NCBI GenBank assembly: GCA_025934475.1
Contig: JAICXZ010000186.1
Span: 1 to 6,643 of the forward strand
Reading direction: 5' to 3'
Source of the DNA: Mucilaginibacter sp.
Lineage (GTDB): Bacteria; Bacteroidota; Bacteroidia; Sphingobacteriales; Sphingobacteriaceae
DNA: 6,643 nucleotides
Shown: positions 1 to 6,643 of the stretch, piece by piece
How the letters are laid out: each line of letters opens with the position of its first letter
Numbering within the stretch: position 1 is the first letter of the stretch
Program-made: the position numbers and the translations under genes
The notes under the pieces: model-generated
The model's input: only the letters and a program-made list of their open reading frames with translations
Database searches by the model: none
What the model was told of the DNA's origin: nothing

Positions 1-2261
1 GTCGAGCCGTTAAAACTATATTTCAATTTTAGCGTGAAGCCACCCCCACCTTCAATAAAATCAAGCGCGAATGGTTGCAATCCTTTTTGCAGTGCGGCTT
101 GCCCACTTTTTTCAATGGCTGAATGTAAGCCGTCGTTGTCTACCGTAAGGCGATCAGCTATCTTCAATACACCACCGTCATCGCAGGTAAAATAAAAAGT
201 ATAGATACCTGTAGCGGGCACATCAATATATCCGTGATATTTTAAACCAAATGAAGGCGCATTTACTGATTTTGGGACTGTAAGATCAGCGGCGATAAAC
301 GTGCTGTCGGGCTGCCCGGTGCGTATGTTAGTGGTTCCTTTAAAAAAGCCTTTGTAGTAGGATGCCTTTATGCCATTACTAAGATTCGTTGCGGTTACAG
401 GTTTGGCGAGGTCCTGTTTTTGGTAAGCAATACTATAAACATCCCCTCTTTTACCCGATGGCGTAAAGGCCGCAATTTTAATATTTTCCGAGTTTTTAAT
501 CACCAGGATATTCAATACCGGCGAAGATGTGATTGGCATTGTACCATCATTAGTATACCGGATAGTCAAAGTTTTCAATGGCGGCCTGATGCTCAAAAAA
601 GTGCTGTCAGTGAAAACCATGTTGTCGATAATGCCGTCCAGATCGGGCAGACGATAATTGATATGCAAAGCGTCCATCCGTGCGAACTGGTTGATGAGGC
701 GCTCGTTAAATGTATCGTAATCGTTGTTATCGTTCGTCCACAGCATTTCGGCGAGGGCCGTCATACGTGGCATAGTCATGTAATCGGCTCGCTTTTCCGA
801 TGGGATGTTTTCGCTCCAGGTGTTGGCCTGTGCCCCGATGATCAGCTTGGCTTGATCCGGGGTTAATCCGGCAGGTATCGGGTTAAAGTGATACACATTG
901 TATATCGAATTCTTATCAGCCGGGTAATCAAAATACAACGGATTGCCCGGTGTCATGATCACTTTATTGCCGTTTTGAGCCGCTTTAACAGGCGCATTTG
1001 GTACCCAGCTGCGCCAATACATAATATAAGCAGTTGGGCTTATGCCGCCTTCCAGCACCTCGTCCCAGCCGATCAGTTTGCGCCCCCTGGAGTTGAAGAA
1101 TTTCTCCATGCGATTAATGAAATAGCTTTCTAATCCAGCAACATCTTTTATGCCTTCTTTCTGCATCAACGCTTTGCATACATCAGATTTGGCCCAGTCC
1201 GTGCGATCAACCTCATCACCACCGATGTGGATATATTCGGAAGGGAAGATGTCCATGATCTCGGTGAAAATATTTTGGGCGAATTCAAATGTTGATTCGT
1301 TACACGGGCAAATAGGTTTAGTAAATAGCTCGCCCCAGGTGTTTTGGCCGTTACAGGTCAGGAAGGGGTAGGAGTTGATGGCGGCCATCATGTGCCCCGG
1401 CATGTCTATTTCGGGGATGATATCGATATGACGAGCGGCCGCATAGGCCACCAGGTCCTTCATTTGCTGCTGGGTATAAAAGCCGCCGTAGAGTTGTTTC
1501 CCGTTCCGGTTGATAATATGTTCCTTATCGATGCTAAAGTCGGGGTTTTCTCCGGCACGCTTCATGCAGGCTGTGTCGTTTTTATCAAACGTCCGCCAGG
1601 CGCCATCTTCGGTCAGTTTAGGATATTTTTTTATTTCGATGCGCCAGCCCTGGTCGTCGGTCAGATGCAGGTGCAGCTTGTTCATTTTATAAAGCGCCAT
1701 CCGGTCGATGAACTTCTGCAGGTAGGCAATCGAAAAGAAATGCCTTGAAACATCCAGGTGCATTCCGCGCCAGTCATAAGCAGGTTCATCACTTATGGCT
1801 ACTACCGGTAGGGGTAGCCTGGAAGCTTTTACGCCGGATTCAATAGTAGCAGGAAGCAACTGGCGTATTGTTTCCACCGCATAAAATGCACCGATTGCGT
1901 TGCCTGCCGTAATTGTTATATGCGAAGAGGTGATCTCAAGCTTATAAGCGCCGGGATGCTGCATTGCCGGATCATAAACAAAGTTGATGCTGTTTGTTGT
2001 ATGCGTACCTTTTACTTTCTGAAGCGATTTTTTTAATGACGGCTGAACCAGGCTATTCAACTGTTTTACTTCATTGGCGAATTTAACAGATGAACCAATT
2101 ACCGTTTGCGCATTAATGTAGAAAGTGCCCTGACCCGAAGTCAGACTTTTAGGATAGGGTATAAGGGCATAGTTACGTGAAGAATTATTTTGTGCGGAGC
2201 AGATGCCGGCGAATAAAAGTGGCGCCAGAACAAGAATAGATAATATATTGTTTTTTGTCAT
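1..2261 (-). CDS. GH20 beta-N-acetylhexosaminidase with C-terminal PA14-like domain, 3' end cut by window edge
   Basis: Exported exo-hydrolase expected to remove terminal N-acetylglucosamine or N-acetylgalactosamine from glycans such as chitooligosaccharides. I translated the minus strand from the ATG at 2261: 753 codons stay open to the left edge, with no stop or frameshift. Residues 1-23 form a signal peptide (short Lys/Asn start, hydrophobic core, CSA before Gln24). Residues about 30-155 fit the GH20 N-terminal alpha/beta domain. The catalytic barrel begins at DWRGMHLD (Arg165, substrate-binding). It continues with HLTDDQGWR (199-207), PEIDMPGH (283-290) and HIGGDE (345-350), where Asp349-Glu350 is the catalytic pair of substrate-assisted retaining catalysis. 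GWDE (398-401), YWR (415-417), NTWSE (480-484) and AEMLW (504-508) line the pocket. Residues about 535-620 resemble the chitobiase C-terminal beta-sandwich. From about 630 a PA14-like domain follows (CDDGG 693-697, DNDG 708-711, EGGGG 737-741). Its frame overlaps the upstream gene by ATGA. PA14 domains usually end soon after the glycine cluster, so probably only a short tail is missing. Sugar specificity and linkage cannot be read from sequence. Confidence 0.95.
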   Translation of the reverse strand, partial: MTKNNILSILVLAPLLFAGICSAQNNSSRNYALIPYPKSLTSGQGTFYINAQTVIGSSVKFANEVKQLNSLVQPSLKKSLQKVKGTHTTNSINFVYDPAMQHPGAYKLEITSSHITITAGNAIGAFYAVETIRQLLPATIESGVKASRLPLPVVAISDEPAYDWRGMHLDVSRHFFSIAYLQKFIDRMALYKMNKLHLHLTDDQGWRIEIKKYPKLTEDGAWRTFDKNDTACMKRAGENPDFSIDKEHIINRNGKQLYGGFYTQQQMKDLVAYAAARHIDIIPEIDMPGHMMAAINSYPFLTCNGQNTWGELFTKPICPCNESTFEFAQNIFTEIMDIFPSEYIHIGGDEVDRTDWAKSDVCKALMQKEGIKDVAGLESYFINRMEKFFNSRGRKLIGWDEVLEGGISPTAYIMYWRSWVPNAPVKAAQNGNKVIMTPGNPLYFDYPADKNSIYNVYHFNPIPAGLTPDQAKLIIGAQANTWSENIPSEKRADYMTMPRMTALAEMLWTNDNNDYDTFNERLINQFARMDALHINYRLPDLDGIIDNMVFTDSTFLSIRPPLKTLTIRYTNDGTMPITSSPVLNILVIKNSENIKIAAFTPSGKRGDVYSIAYQKQDLAKPVTATNLSNGIKASYYKGFFKGTTNIRTGQPDSTFIAADLTVPKSVNAPSFGLKYHGYIDVPATGIYTFYFTCDDGGVLKIADRLTVDNDGLHSAIEKSGQAALQKGLQPFALDFIEGGGGFTLKLKYSFNGS
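2258..2261 (-). other. ATGA stop/start overlap, haloperoxidase-like gene to GH20 gene
   Basis: On the minus strand the TGA stop of the haloperoxidase-like gene (2260-2258) overlaps the ATG of the hexosaminidase (2261-2259) by four bases. The 20 bases before this ATG contain no convincing Shine-Dalgarno sequence, only a run of A just before the start. Together these suggest translation by reinitiation or coupling. The start is supported by the signal peptide that follows immediately. Confidence 0.9.
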
Positions 2262-3619
2262 TTTTCGGTAACGTTCTTAATGTCAAGCGGATTAATACCT
2301 GCCTTTTTGATTTTGTTAACAACGAAATCACCGATTTCCTTCCCTTCGACCAGTCCGCTGTTAACACTTTCTATGTAATGTATACCCCCGTAATACCTGG
2401 AGATACCAGCCTCGGCCGCCGCCTGGCCAAAAGATGTGAATGAACGTGAACTACTTCCAAACGGAATTTCAGTGATATCCTTATAGGCAAAATTGTCTCC
2501 GAACAAATAGGTTAGCAATTGGGCCGACGCATTGGAAACCACAGAGTGGGCGCTTGTGAATTCGGGGAACGGCGGTGTTTGCAAAATAGGCCTCCACGTA
2601 ACATCAATATATCTGTCGATATAGGTTTCGGGCCGTATGCGGTTACTTTTGTATTTCTCTTCCCAACTGCTGATAAATGCATCCATCAGGGTACAGCCTT
2701 CAAGCGTTAGCACCATAACGGACTTATCGAAATTAAGATGAACTTGTTTACAGGCAAGGCTGGCTATGTTCATCCAGTGGCCACCGGGGCTGATCTTTTT
2801 AAATCCGATCATCATATGCCCCGAAGTAGTAACAGCAAAAGGATTGCAATCCCAAAATAATGCGATATTAGTTTGTTCGGTAGTTAGGTGTTTCGAGAGA
2901 TTGTATACCTCTTTTGCGTTGTGAAAAAAAGCAGAGGCGGTGTCCTTGCTAAAGGCAGTTAATTTCGCCGGGCGGAATTGACTTGATGAGTCAATCATTG
3001 TAGGTTTTAACGTGTACCAGTTAGGCTCCACCGCTTCAAAATAGCCAGGTGGGGTTGGATACCAGTAGGCGTCCCCTTTTAACGGCGTGTATCTTTTTAG
3101 CGTGCTTAGCTTGTTATAATGATCGGTCTTCGAAAAGTTTACTGCCAGCACAGTAGCCAGTTTGGCCACAGCTACCGAATTATTAATTACCTCTTTATCG
3201 ATTCCTGATTTTTGCAGGAGGTCGGTAAAACCATCCTCGTCATCTTTTAGCATAAACCCTGATGGAAGTAGCTGACGCCCTATTTCCATAATGCTATAGT
3301 AGGCAGCGATGCGATAATCGAACTTCGCCGGGAGCGCATCCAGTGAGTTATCAGAGGTAAAACTTTTTACAATGTTTTGCAACGGTGGGATGCTTTTGTC
3401 ATGTTTACTCACAATACAATAAGCCCCCATCATACAATAAGCATAATAACGCGCTGCTACCGGCGGACTTGTCACATCATGTATCATTACCATGGTAACG
3501 GCATTGACAGCATGGTCAGGTTGCAGGTAGTCAGGGAAAGAATTTCCCTGACTTTGCGCCGGAGCGCCGCTTATGCACAGGCTTAAAAAAATAACCGCAC
3601 TTCCAAAAAACTTTCTCAT
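2258..3619 (-). CDS. Exported vanadium-dependent haloperoxidase / PAP2-like phosphatase family protein
   Basis: Complete 453-residue protein. Residues 1-21 form a signal peptide (MRK, hydrophobic core, likely AxA cleavage after Ala21), so it should act in the periplasm or outside. The C-terminal third carries the three vanadate/phosphate-binding signatures of the vanadium haloperoxidase fold. Motif 1 is K322-x6-R329-P330. Motif 2 is PEFTSAH (352-358), with Ser356 and acid-base His358. Motif 3 is SR-x5-H, with Arg408 and His414, the residue that would coordinate vanadate or take up phosphate. The N-terminal half (PDHAVNAV, HDVTSPP, ARYYAYCMMGAY) is the helical region typical of Bacteroidota members, and the length fits them. 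Family members either oxidise halides with hydrogen peroxide or act as acid phosphatases, and the sequence alone does not decide which. Motif 2 has Ala where characterised chloroperoxidases have Gly (PSGH). ATG 3619 is chosen because later Met codons would lose the signal peptide. AAGGA directly abuts this ATG, too close to be a normal ribosome-binding site. The gene overlaps both neighbours by ATGA, so it sits inside an operon. Confidence 0.92.
   Translation of the reverse strand: MRKFFGSAVIFLSLCISGAPAQSQGNSFPDYLQPDHAVNAVTMVMIHDVTSPPVAARYYAYCMMGAYCIVSKHDKSIPPLQNIVKSFTSDNSLDALPAKFDYRIAAYYSIMEIGRQLLPSGFMLKDDEDGFTDLLQKSGIDKEVINNSVAVAKLATVLAVNFSKTDHYNKLSTLKRYTPLKGDAYWYPTPPGYFEAVEPNWYTLKPTMIDSSSQFRPAKLTAFSKDTASAFFHNAKEVYNLSKHLTTEQTNIALFWDCNPFAVTTSGHMMIGFKKISPGGHWMNIASLACKQVHLNFDKSVMVLTLEGCTLMDAFISSWEEKYKSNRIRPETYIDRYIDVTWRPILQTPPFPEFTSAHSVVSNASAQLLTYLFGDNFAYKDITEIPFGSSSRSFTSFGQAAAEAGISRYYGGIHYIESVNSGLVEGKEIGDFVVNKIKKAGINPLDIKNVTEK
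3616..3619 (-). other. ATGA stop/start overlap, FG-GAP/ASPIC gene to haloperoxidase-like gene
   Basis: The FG-GAP gene's TGA (3618-3616) shares four bases with the ATG of the haloperoxidase-like gene (3619-3617). The bases before the ATG read ATAAGGA with no spacer, so a ribosome finishing the upstream gene is the likelier source of initiation than independent binding. Confidence 0.9.
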
Positions 3620-6600
3620 TCCTTATAAAATTGTAGTGGTCCGTTGCTTAGTCCGATAAGCAGGTAGGGCACATTATCTATTTTCGTTTCAACAGCAGAT
3701 TTTACATCACCCATCACACATAAACCGGAGGCTGGCTGATTCACATATACAAAACCGCCTTTGCCATCGCCCTTAAGTAGGCAGCCATAGTTAGCGTCAA
3801 AACTTCCCAGTTTCAGGCGGTTATCCGAATGGTTGCCCAATAATAGGATATCCGTATTGCCATCATGGTCAAAATCGCCCGTTAAGATTTGGCTCACGGC
3901 CGAGAACTGCGCTTCTATAGGCAGCGGTGCAGGTTTGAATTTACCACCCCTATTAATGAATAGAGTCGTTTTAGTCTCATTAACCACCAGTTTGCCTCCT
4001 TTAGCCAACTCGTCGGCGCTGAACATATCGTTAATTGTCGCGTCCGCGTAGGCTTTGTAGGAACTAAATTTTCGACGCATGGAGTACATCTGCTCGTTCA
4101 ATTCATCCCGGCTTACAAAAGGATAGCTTTTACCCTGGATGTAAAAGTTAAAAAATGGATCTATAGAGCCGTTGTTGTCGAAATCGGCATAATACAGTTC
4201 AGCAGGCTCTTTTGCAGAAGCGTGTATTTGAGTATTATCGCCCAGGTTACCTGCTATCAAATCGGGTTTGCCGTCGCCGTTTACATCGGCAAAGTTCAAT
4301 GTAAACCAAAATCCGTTTACTGATGCGTCAAAATAATCACCGGTTTTGTCTTTAAAGCCTTCCGGCGTGTTGATGAACACGGTTAAAGGCATAAATTCGC
4401 CACAGAGCACAAGGTCTTTACGGCCGTCATTGTTCAAGTCGATCCATTGGGCATCTGTTATCATTCCCAACTTATCGAAAGGCGTTTTTGCTCTTATAAA
4501 ATGTCCCTTGCCATCGTTTACCAATAAGTAGCTCTCAGGGGTTGTGGGGTACTGTCCAGGTACAACACGACCGCCAACAAAAAGATCGATATCGCCGTCG
4601 CCGTCAAAATCGCATGGATGCACGCATGATTTGCTTCCCGAGTTAACTGCCGGAAGAGCATTAGCTGAAAATGTAAAATGACCAGCGCCATCATTTACGT
4701 ACAGTTCGTCCTGTAAATCCGGTGTGTTAGGATCGTATAGCGAATAGCCGCCTTTGGCTATGTAAAGATCGGGATAACCGTCGCCATTGGCATCGAAAAA
4801 AGTCGCTGCCGATGGCGTTCCGACGTTATCTTTCGGAGCATTTATAAGGGCGACTTCTTTGTATTTTCCGCCTGGTTCCTGGAGATACATTTTGCCAGGC
4901 TTATCTGGTCCACCGCTGATGAACAAGTCCTCAAGACCATCCTTGTTTACATCAGCCTTGGCAATCACAGGTGCTGTCTTCGAATACATAAACAGCATCA
5001 GCAACTGACGCTTGAAATCATTAACGGTTATTTCTTCAGGTGTAAAATCGATAGCAGACTTAGCTTTAACAAATACTGGTTTCGCGGTTTTGGCAACGGG
5101 GGCATAGGGTTTTGAAGCGCCGTATTTGATATCCAGCAATTGATTTCCCTTCACACCTGTCATCAATTCCGACGTTCGGTCTGGCCAGATGATTCGCAGG
5201 GAGTCGACAGTTTTATTATCGCCCAGCCCAAAATTAAGCGTAGTAGAAACGCAGGACAAATAACCCCGGTTAGGATTAACTTCCTGGTATTGCGGCTTTC
5301 CCTGGTTATAAACATACACCTTTGCACCAATCGCATTAGTGTTTTTACCAGTGCCGTGGAGCTTTACCGCAAGGTAATTAGTGTTATTGTTCTCGCGGCT
5401 CATGTTTCGATAGATAGACGCCGGCTGGTTGATATTGTTGACAACCAGATCGAGATCGCCATCATTATCTAAATCGACATAGACTGCCCCGCTGGATATG
5501 GTGGCCTGGCCAAGCCCCCACTCCTGCTGCTTGTTGGAAAAAGTAAGATCATGATTGTTTCGGAAAATATAGTTAGGCAGCAGGGTGGAGGGCATGGCCT
5601 TCACCAGGTCCATCAGCAGGAAAGGTTCGCCTGCCATGGCTTTTTTAATCTTATAGTCGCCCCAATAGCGCAGAAAATCTTTGTTAGTATAGTCGCGCAG
5701 GTAGCCGTTGCTTACAAAAATGTCTTTGTAGCCATCGTTGTCGAAGTCGGCGATCAGGGGGCACCAACTCCAGTCGGTGTTCGAGACACCAGCCAGTTGC
5801 CCGATTTCGCTGAACGTGCCGTCGCCGTTGTTCAGCTGCAGCATGTTGCGCATATATTGGTTATGCAATCCCTGGCTCTGCATCAGTGCAAAGGATTCAT
5901 AGTTTTCTTCCAGTTGAAGTGATTTCTGCCGGTGATTATCCTCGGGCAGCATATCAAGGGTCATAACGTCGGGCAAGCCGTCGTTATTAAAATCGGCAAT
6001 ATCAACCCCCATCGAAAAGTGGGAGAGGTGCCTGAACATATCTTTTGATTTTTCGGTAAATGTGCCGTCGTGATTATTGATGTATATATAATCCGGCTCG
6101 TTGTAATCGTTGGTTACGTAGATATCGGGCCAACCATCGCTGTTCACATCGGCAATAGCCACGCCAAGGCCAAATGTGAGCGGATTTTGAATGATGCCGG
6201 CGTTTTTAGAAACATCGGTAAAATGCCCGCCATCGTTTCTGAATAGTTTATTACTCGCCAACTCATCGGTCTGGTTCTTGTAATTGGCCAGCTCCATGTT
6301 GTCAATCTTCTTTACGTTATGGTTCAGCAGAAACATATCAAGATCACCATCGCCGTCATAATCAAAAAATACGGCTTGGGTGCTGTATCCGGGATCGTCT
6401 AACCCATATTGTTTAGTTTCTTCTTTAAATTTATTGTTCCCCTGGTTGATGAAAAGTTGATTCCTGCGTGTGTCATTATCTGTTTTGCCTGAGTAGCAGA
6501 TATAGATATCATTTAGTCCATCGCCGTTCACGTCGGCCATAGTGACACCGGTTTTCCAGCCGCCTGAGCGTCCAGCCAATTCGGGGCATGCCTCTTTGGT

Positions 6601-6643
6601 GATGTCCTTAAACTTCATGTGGCCGAGGTTCAGGTACAGCTTA
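3616..6643 (-). CDS. FG-GAP/VCBS repeat protein with central ASPIC/UnbV domain (CRTAC1-like), 5' end cut by window edge
   Basis: Large beta-propeller protein with no known enzymatic activity; such proteins are thought to mediate calcium-dependent binding or adhesion outside the cytoplasm. The first in-window ATG is at 6618, but the frame is open to the right edge. The eight codons before it read KLYLNLGH, which matches the run-up to each internal repeat (for example NKLFRNDGGHF). The true start and any signal peptide therefore lie beyond the window. Numbered from that internal Met, the 1000 residues hold 13 nine-residue DxDxDG-type calcium loops, starting at 29, 86, 157, 209, 291, 382, 556, 609, 670, 727, 778, 812 and 915. 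An ASPIC/UnbV domain (about 428-498: AIGAKVYVY, NRGYLSC, LNFGLGD, LRIIWPD) separates six loops from seven, consistent with two propellers. Residues 808-866 (YYADFDNNGSIDPFF, KSYPFVSRDEL, YADATINDMF) form a block I associate with Bacteroidota members. The C-terminus is complete and ends four bases into the next gene. The ligand is unknown; proximity to a hexosaminidase hints at glycan binding, but that is inference. Confidence 0.93.
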   Translation of the reverse strand, partial: KLYLNLGHMKFKDITKEACPELAGRSGGWKTGVTMADVNGDGLNDIYICYSGKTDNDTRRNQLFINQGNNKFKEETKQYGLDDPGYSTQAVFFDYDGDGDLDMFLLNHNVKKIDNMELANYKNQTDELASNKLFRNDGGHFTDVSKNAGIIQNPLTFGLGVAIADVNSDGWPDIYVTNDYNEPDYIYINNHDGTFTEKSKDMFRHLSHFSMGVDIADFNNDGLPDVMTLDMLPEDNHRQKSLQLEENYESFALMQSQGLHNQYMRNMLQLNNGDGTFSEIGQLAGVSNTDWSWCPLIADFDNDGYKDIFVSNGYLRDYTNKDFLRYWGDYKIKKAMAGEPFLLMDLVKAMPSTLLPNYIFRNNHDLTFSNKQQEWGLGQATISSGAVYVDLDNDGDLDLVVNNINQPASIYRNMSRENNNTNYLAVKLHGTGKNTNAIGAKVYVYNQGKPQYQEVNPNRGYLSCVSTTLNFGLGDNKTVDSLRIIWPDRTSELMTGVKGNQLLDIKYGASKPYAPVAKTAKPVFVKAKSAIDFTPEEITVNDFKRQLLMLFMYSKTAPVIAKADVNKDGLEDLFISGGPDKPGKMYLQEPGGKYKEVALINAPKDNVGTPSAATFFDANGDGYPDLYIAKGGYSLYDPNTPDLQDELYVNDGAGHFTFSANALPAVNSGSKSCVHPCDFDGDGDIDLFVGGRVVPGQYPTTPESYLLVNDGKGHFIRAKTPFDKLGMITDAQWIDLNNDGRKDLVLCGEFMPLTVFINTPEGFKDKTGDYFDASVNGFWFTLNFADVNGDGKPDLIAGNLGDNTQIHASAKEPAELYYADFDNNGSIDPFFNFYIQGKSYPFVSRDELNEQMYSMRRKFSSYKAYADATINDMFSADELAKGGKLVVNETKTTLFINRGGKFKPAPLPIEAQFSAVSQILTGDFDHDGNTDILLLGNHSDNRLKLGSFDANYGCLLKGDGKGGFVYVNQPASGLCVMGDVKSAVETKIDNVPYLLIGLSNGPLQFYKE

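Noticed and set aside
420..866. Plus-strand open frame of 148 codons, with smaller ones at 888-1133, 1150-1371 and 1344-1748
   Set aside because: They lie antisense to the continuous GH20 frame, and their translations show no family motif, low-complexity rationale or plausible export signal. They are shadows of the hexosaminidase.
2185..2367. Minus-strand 60-codon open frame across the haloperoxidase/GH20 junction
   Set aside because: It overlaps the ends of two well-supported genes in a different frame and has no recognisable feature.
4588..4612. Recurring short GC-rich words such as ATCGCCGTCGCCGTC, scattered through 3840-6540
   Set aside because: They look like dispersed DNA repeats or a degenerate array, but each encodes a DxDxDG calcium loop on the minus strand. 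Spacing follows the protein repeats, and the flanking sequence is not conserved as in CRISPR.
5140..5922. Plus-strand open frames at 5140-5472 and 5551-5922
   Set aside because: Both are antisense to the FG-GAP repeat gene. Their hydrophobic Val/Ile runs come from the reverse complement of the Asp/Asn/Gly-rich calcium loops.
6616..6618. ATG at 6618 as the start of the FG-GAP protein
   Set aside because: The frame is open upstream to the window edge and encodes repeat-like sequence. No signal peptide follows this Met, although the family is exported.
1..6643. Promoters, terminators, riboswitches or small RNAs between genes
   Set aside because: There is no intergenic space: both junctions overlap and both outer genes run off the window. 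Any internal element would lie within coding sequence, and I saw none that stood out.

Overview
The window looks like chromosome from a free-living Bacteroidota, most likely Sphingobacteriaceae or Chitinophagaceae (Mucilaginibacter- or Pedobacter-like). I infer this from the protein families, their order, moderate base composition, A-rich starts with little Shine-Dalgarno signal, and a preponderance of secreted proteins. No taxonomic marker gene is present, so this is not proven.

The whole window is one tightly packed minus-strand transcription unit with no intergenic DNA. Reading 5'->3' on the minus strand (right to left): (1) 6643-3616 is a very large FG-GAP/VCBS repeat protein with a central ASPIC/UnbV (CRTAC1-type) domain. 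Its 5' end lies beyond the right edge, because the frame stays open past the first in-window ATG. (2) 3619-2258 is a complete 453-residue exported protein of the vanadium-dependent haloperoxidase / PAP2-like acid phosphatase fold. (3) 2261-1 is a family GH20 beta-N-acetylhexosaminidase with a signal peptide, a complete catalytic domain, a C-terminal beta-sandwich region and a PA14-like domain. It runs off the left edge, probably just short of its stop codon.

Both gene junctions are 4-base ATGA stop/start overlaps, which suggests translational coupling and coordinated expression. At least two products carry signal peptides, and the third belongs to an extracytoplasmic family. The unit therefore probably works in the periplasm or at the cell surface. 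The hexosaminidase points to use of amino-sugar glycans (chitin oligosaccharides, peptidoglycan or glycoprotein glycans). FG-GAP/ASPIC proteins and vanadium haloperoxidase homologues often occur close to SusC/SusD-type uptake genes in Bacteroidota, so the missing upstream part of the operon may be a polysaccharide-utilisation-like locus. That is inference from the families, not visible here.

I saw no RNA gene, mobile element, CRISPR array, terminator or promoter. The plus-strand open frames are shadows of the three minus-strand genes.
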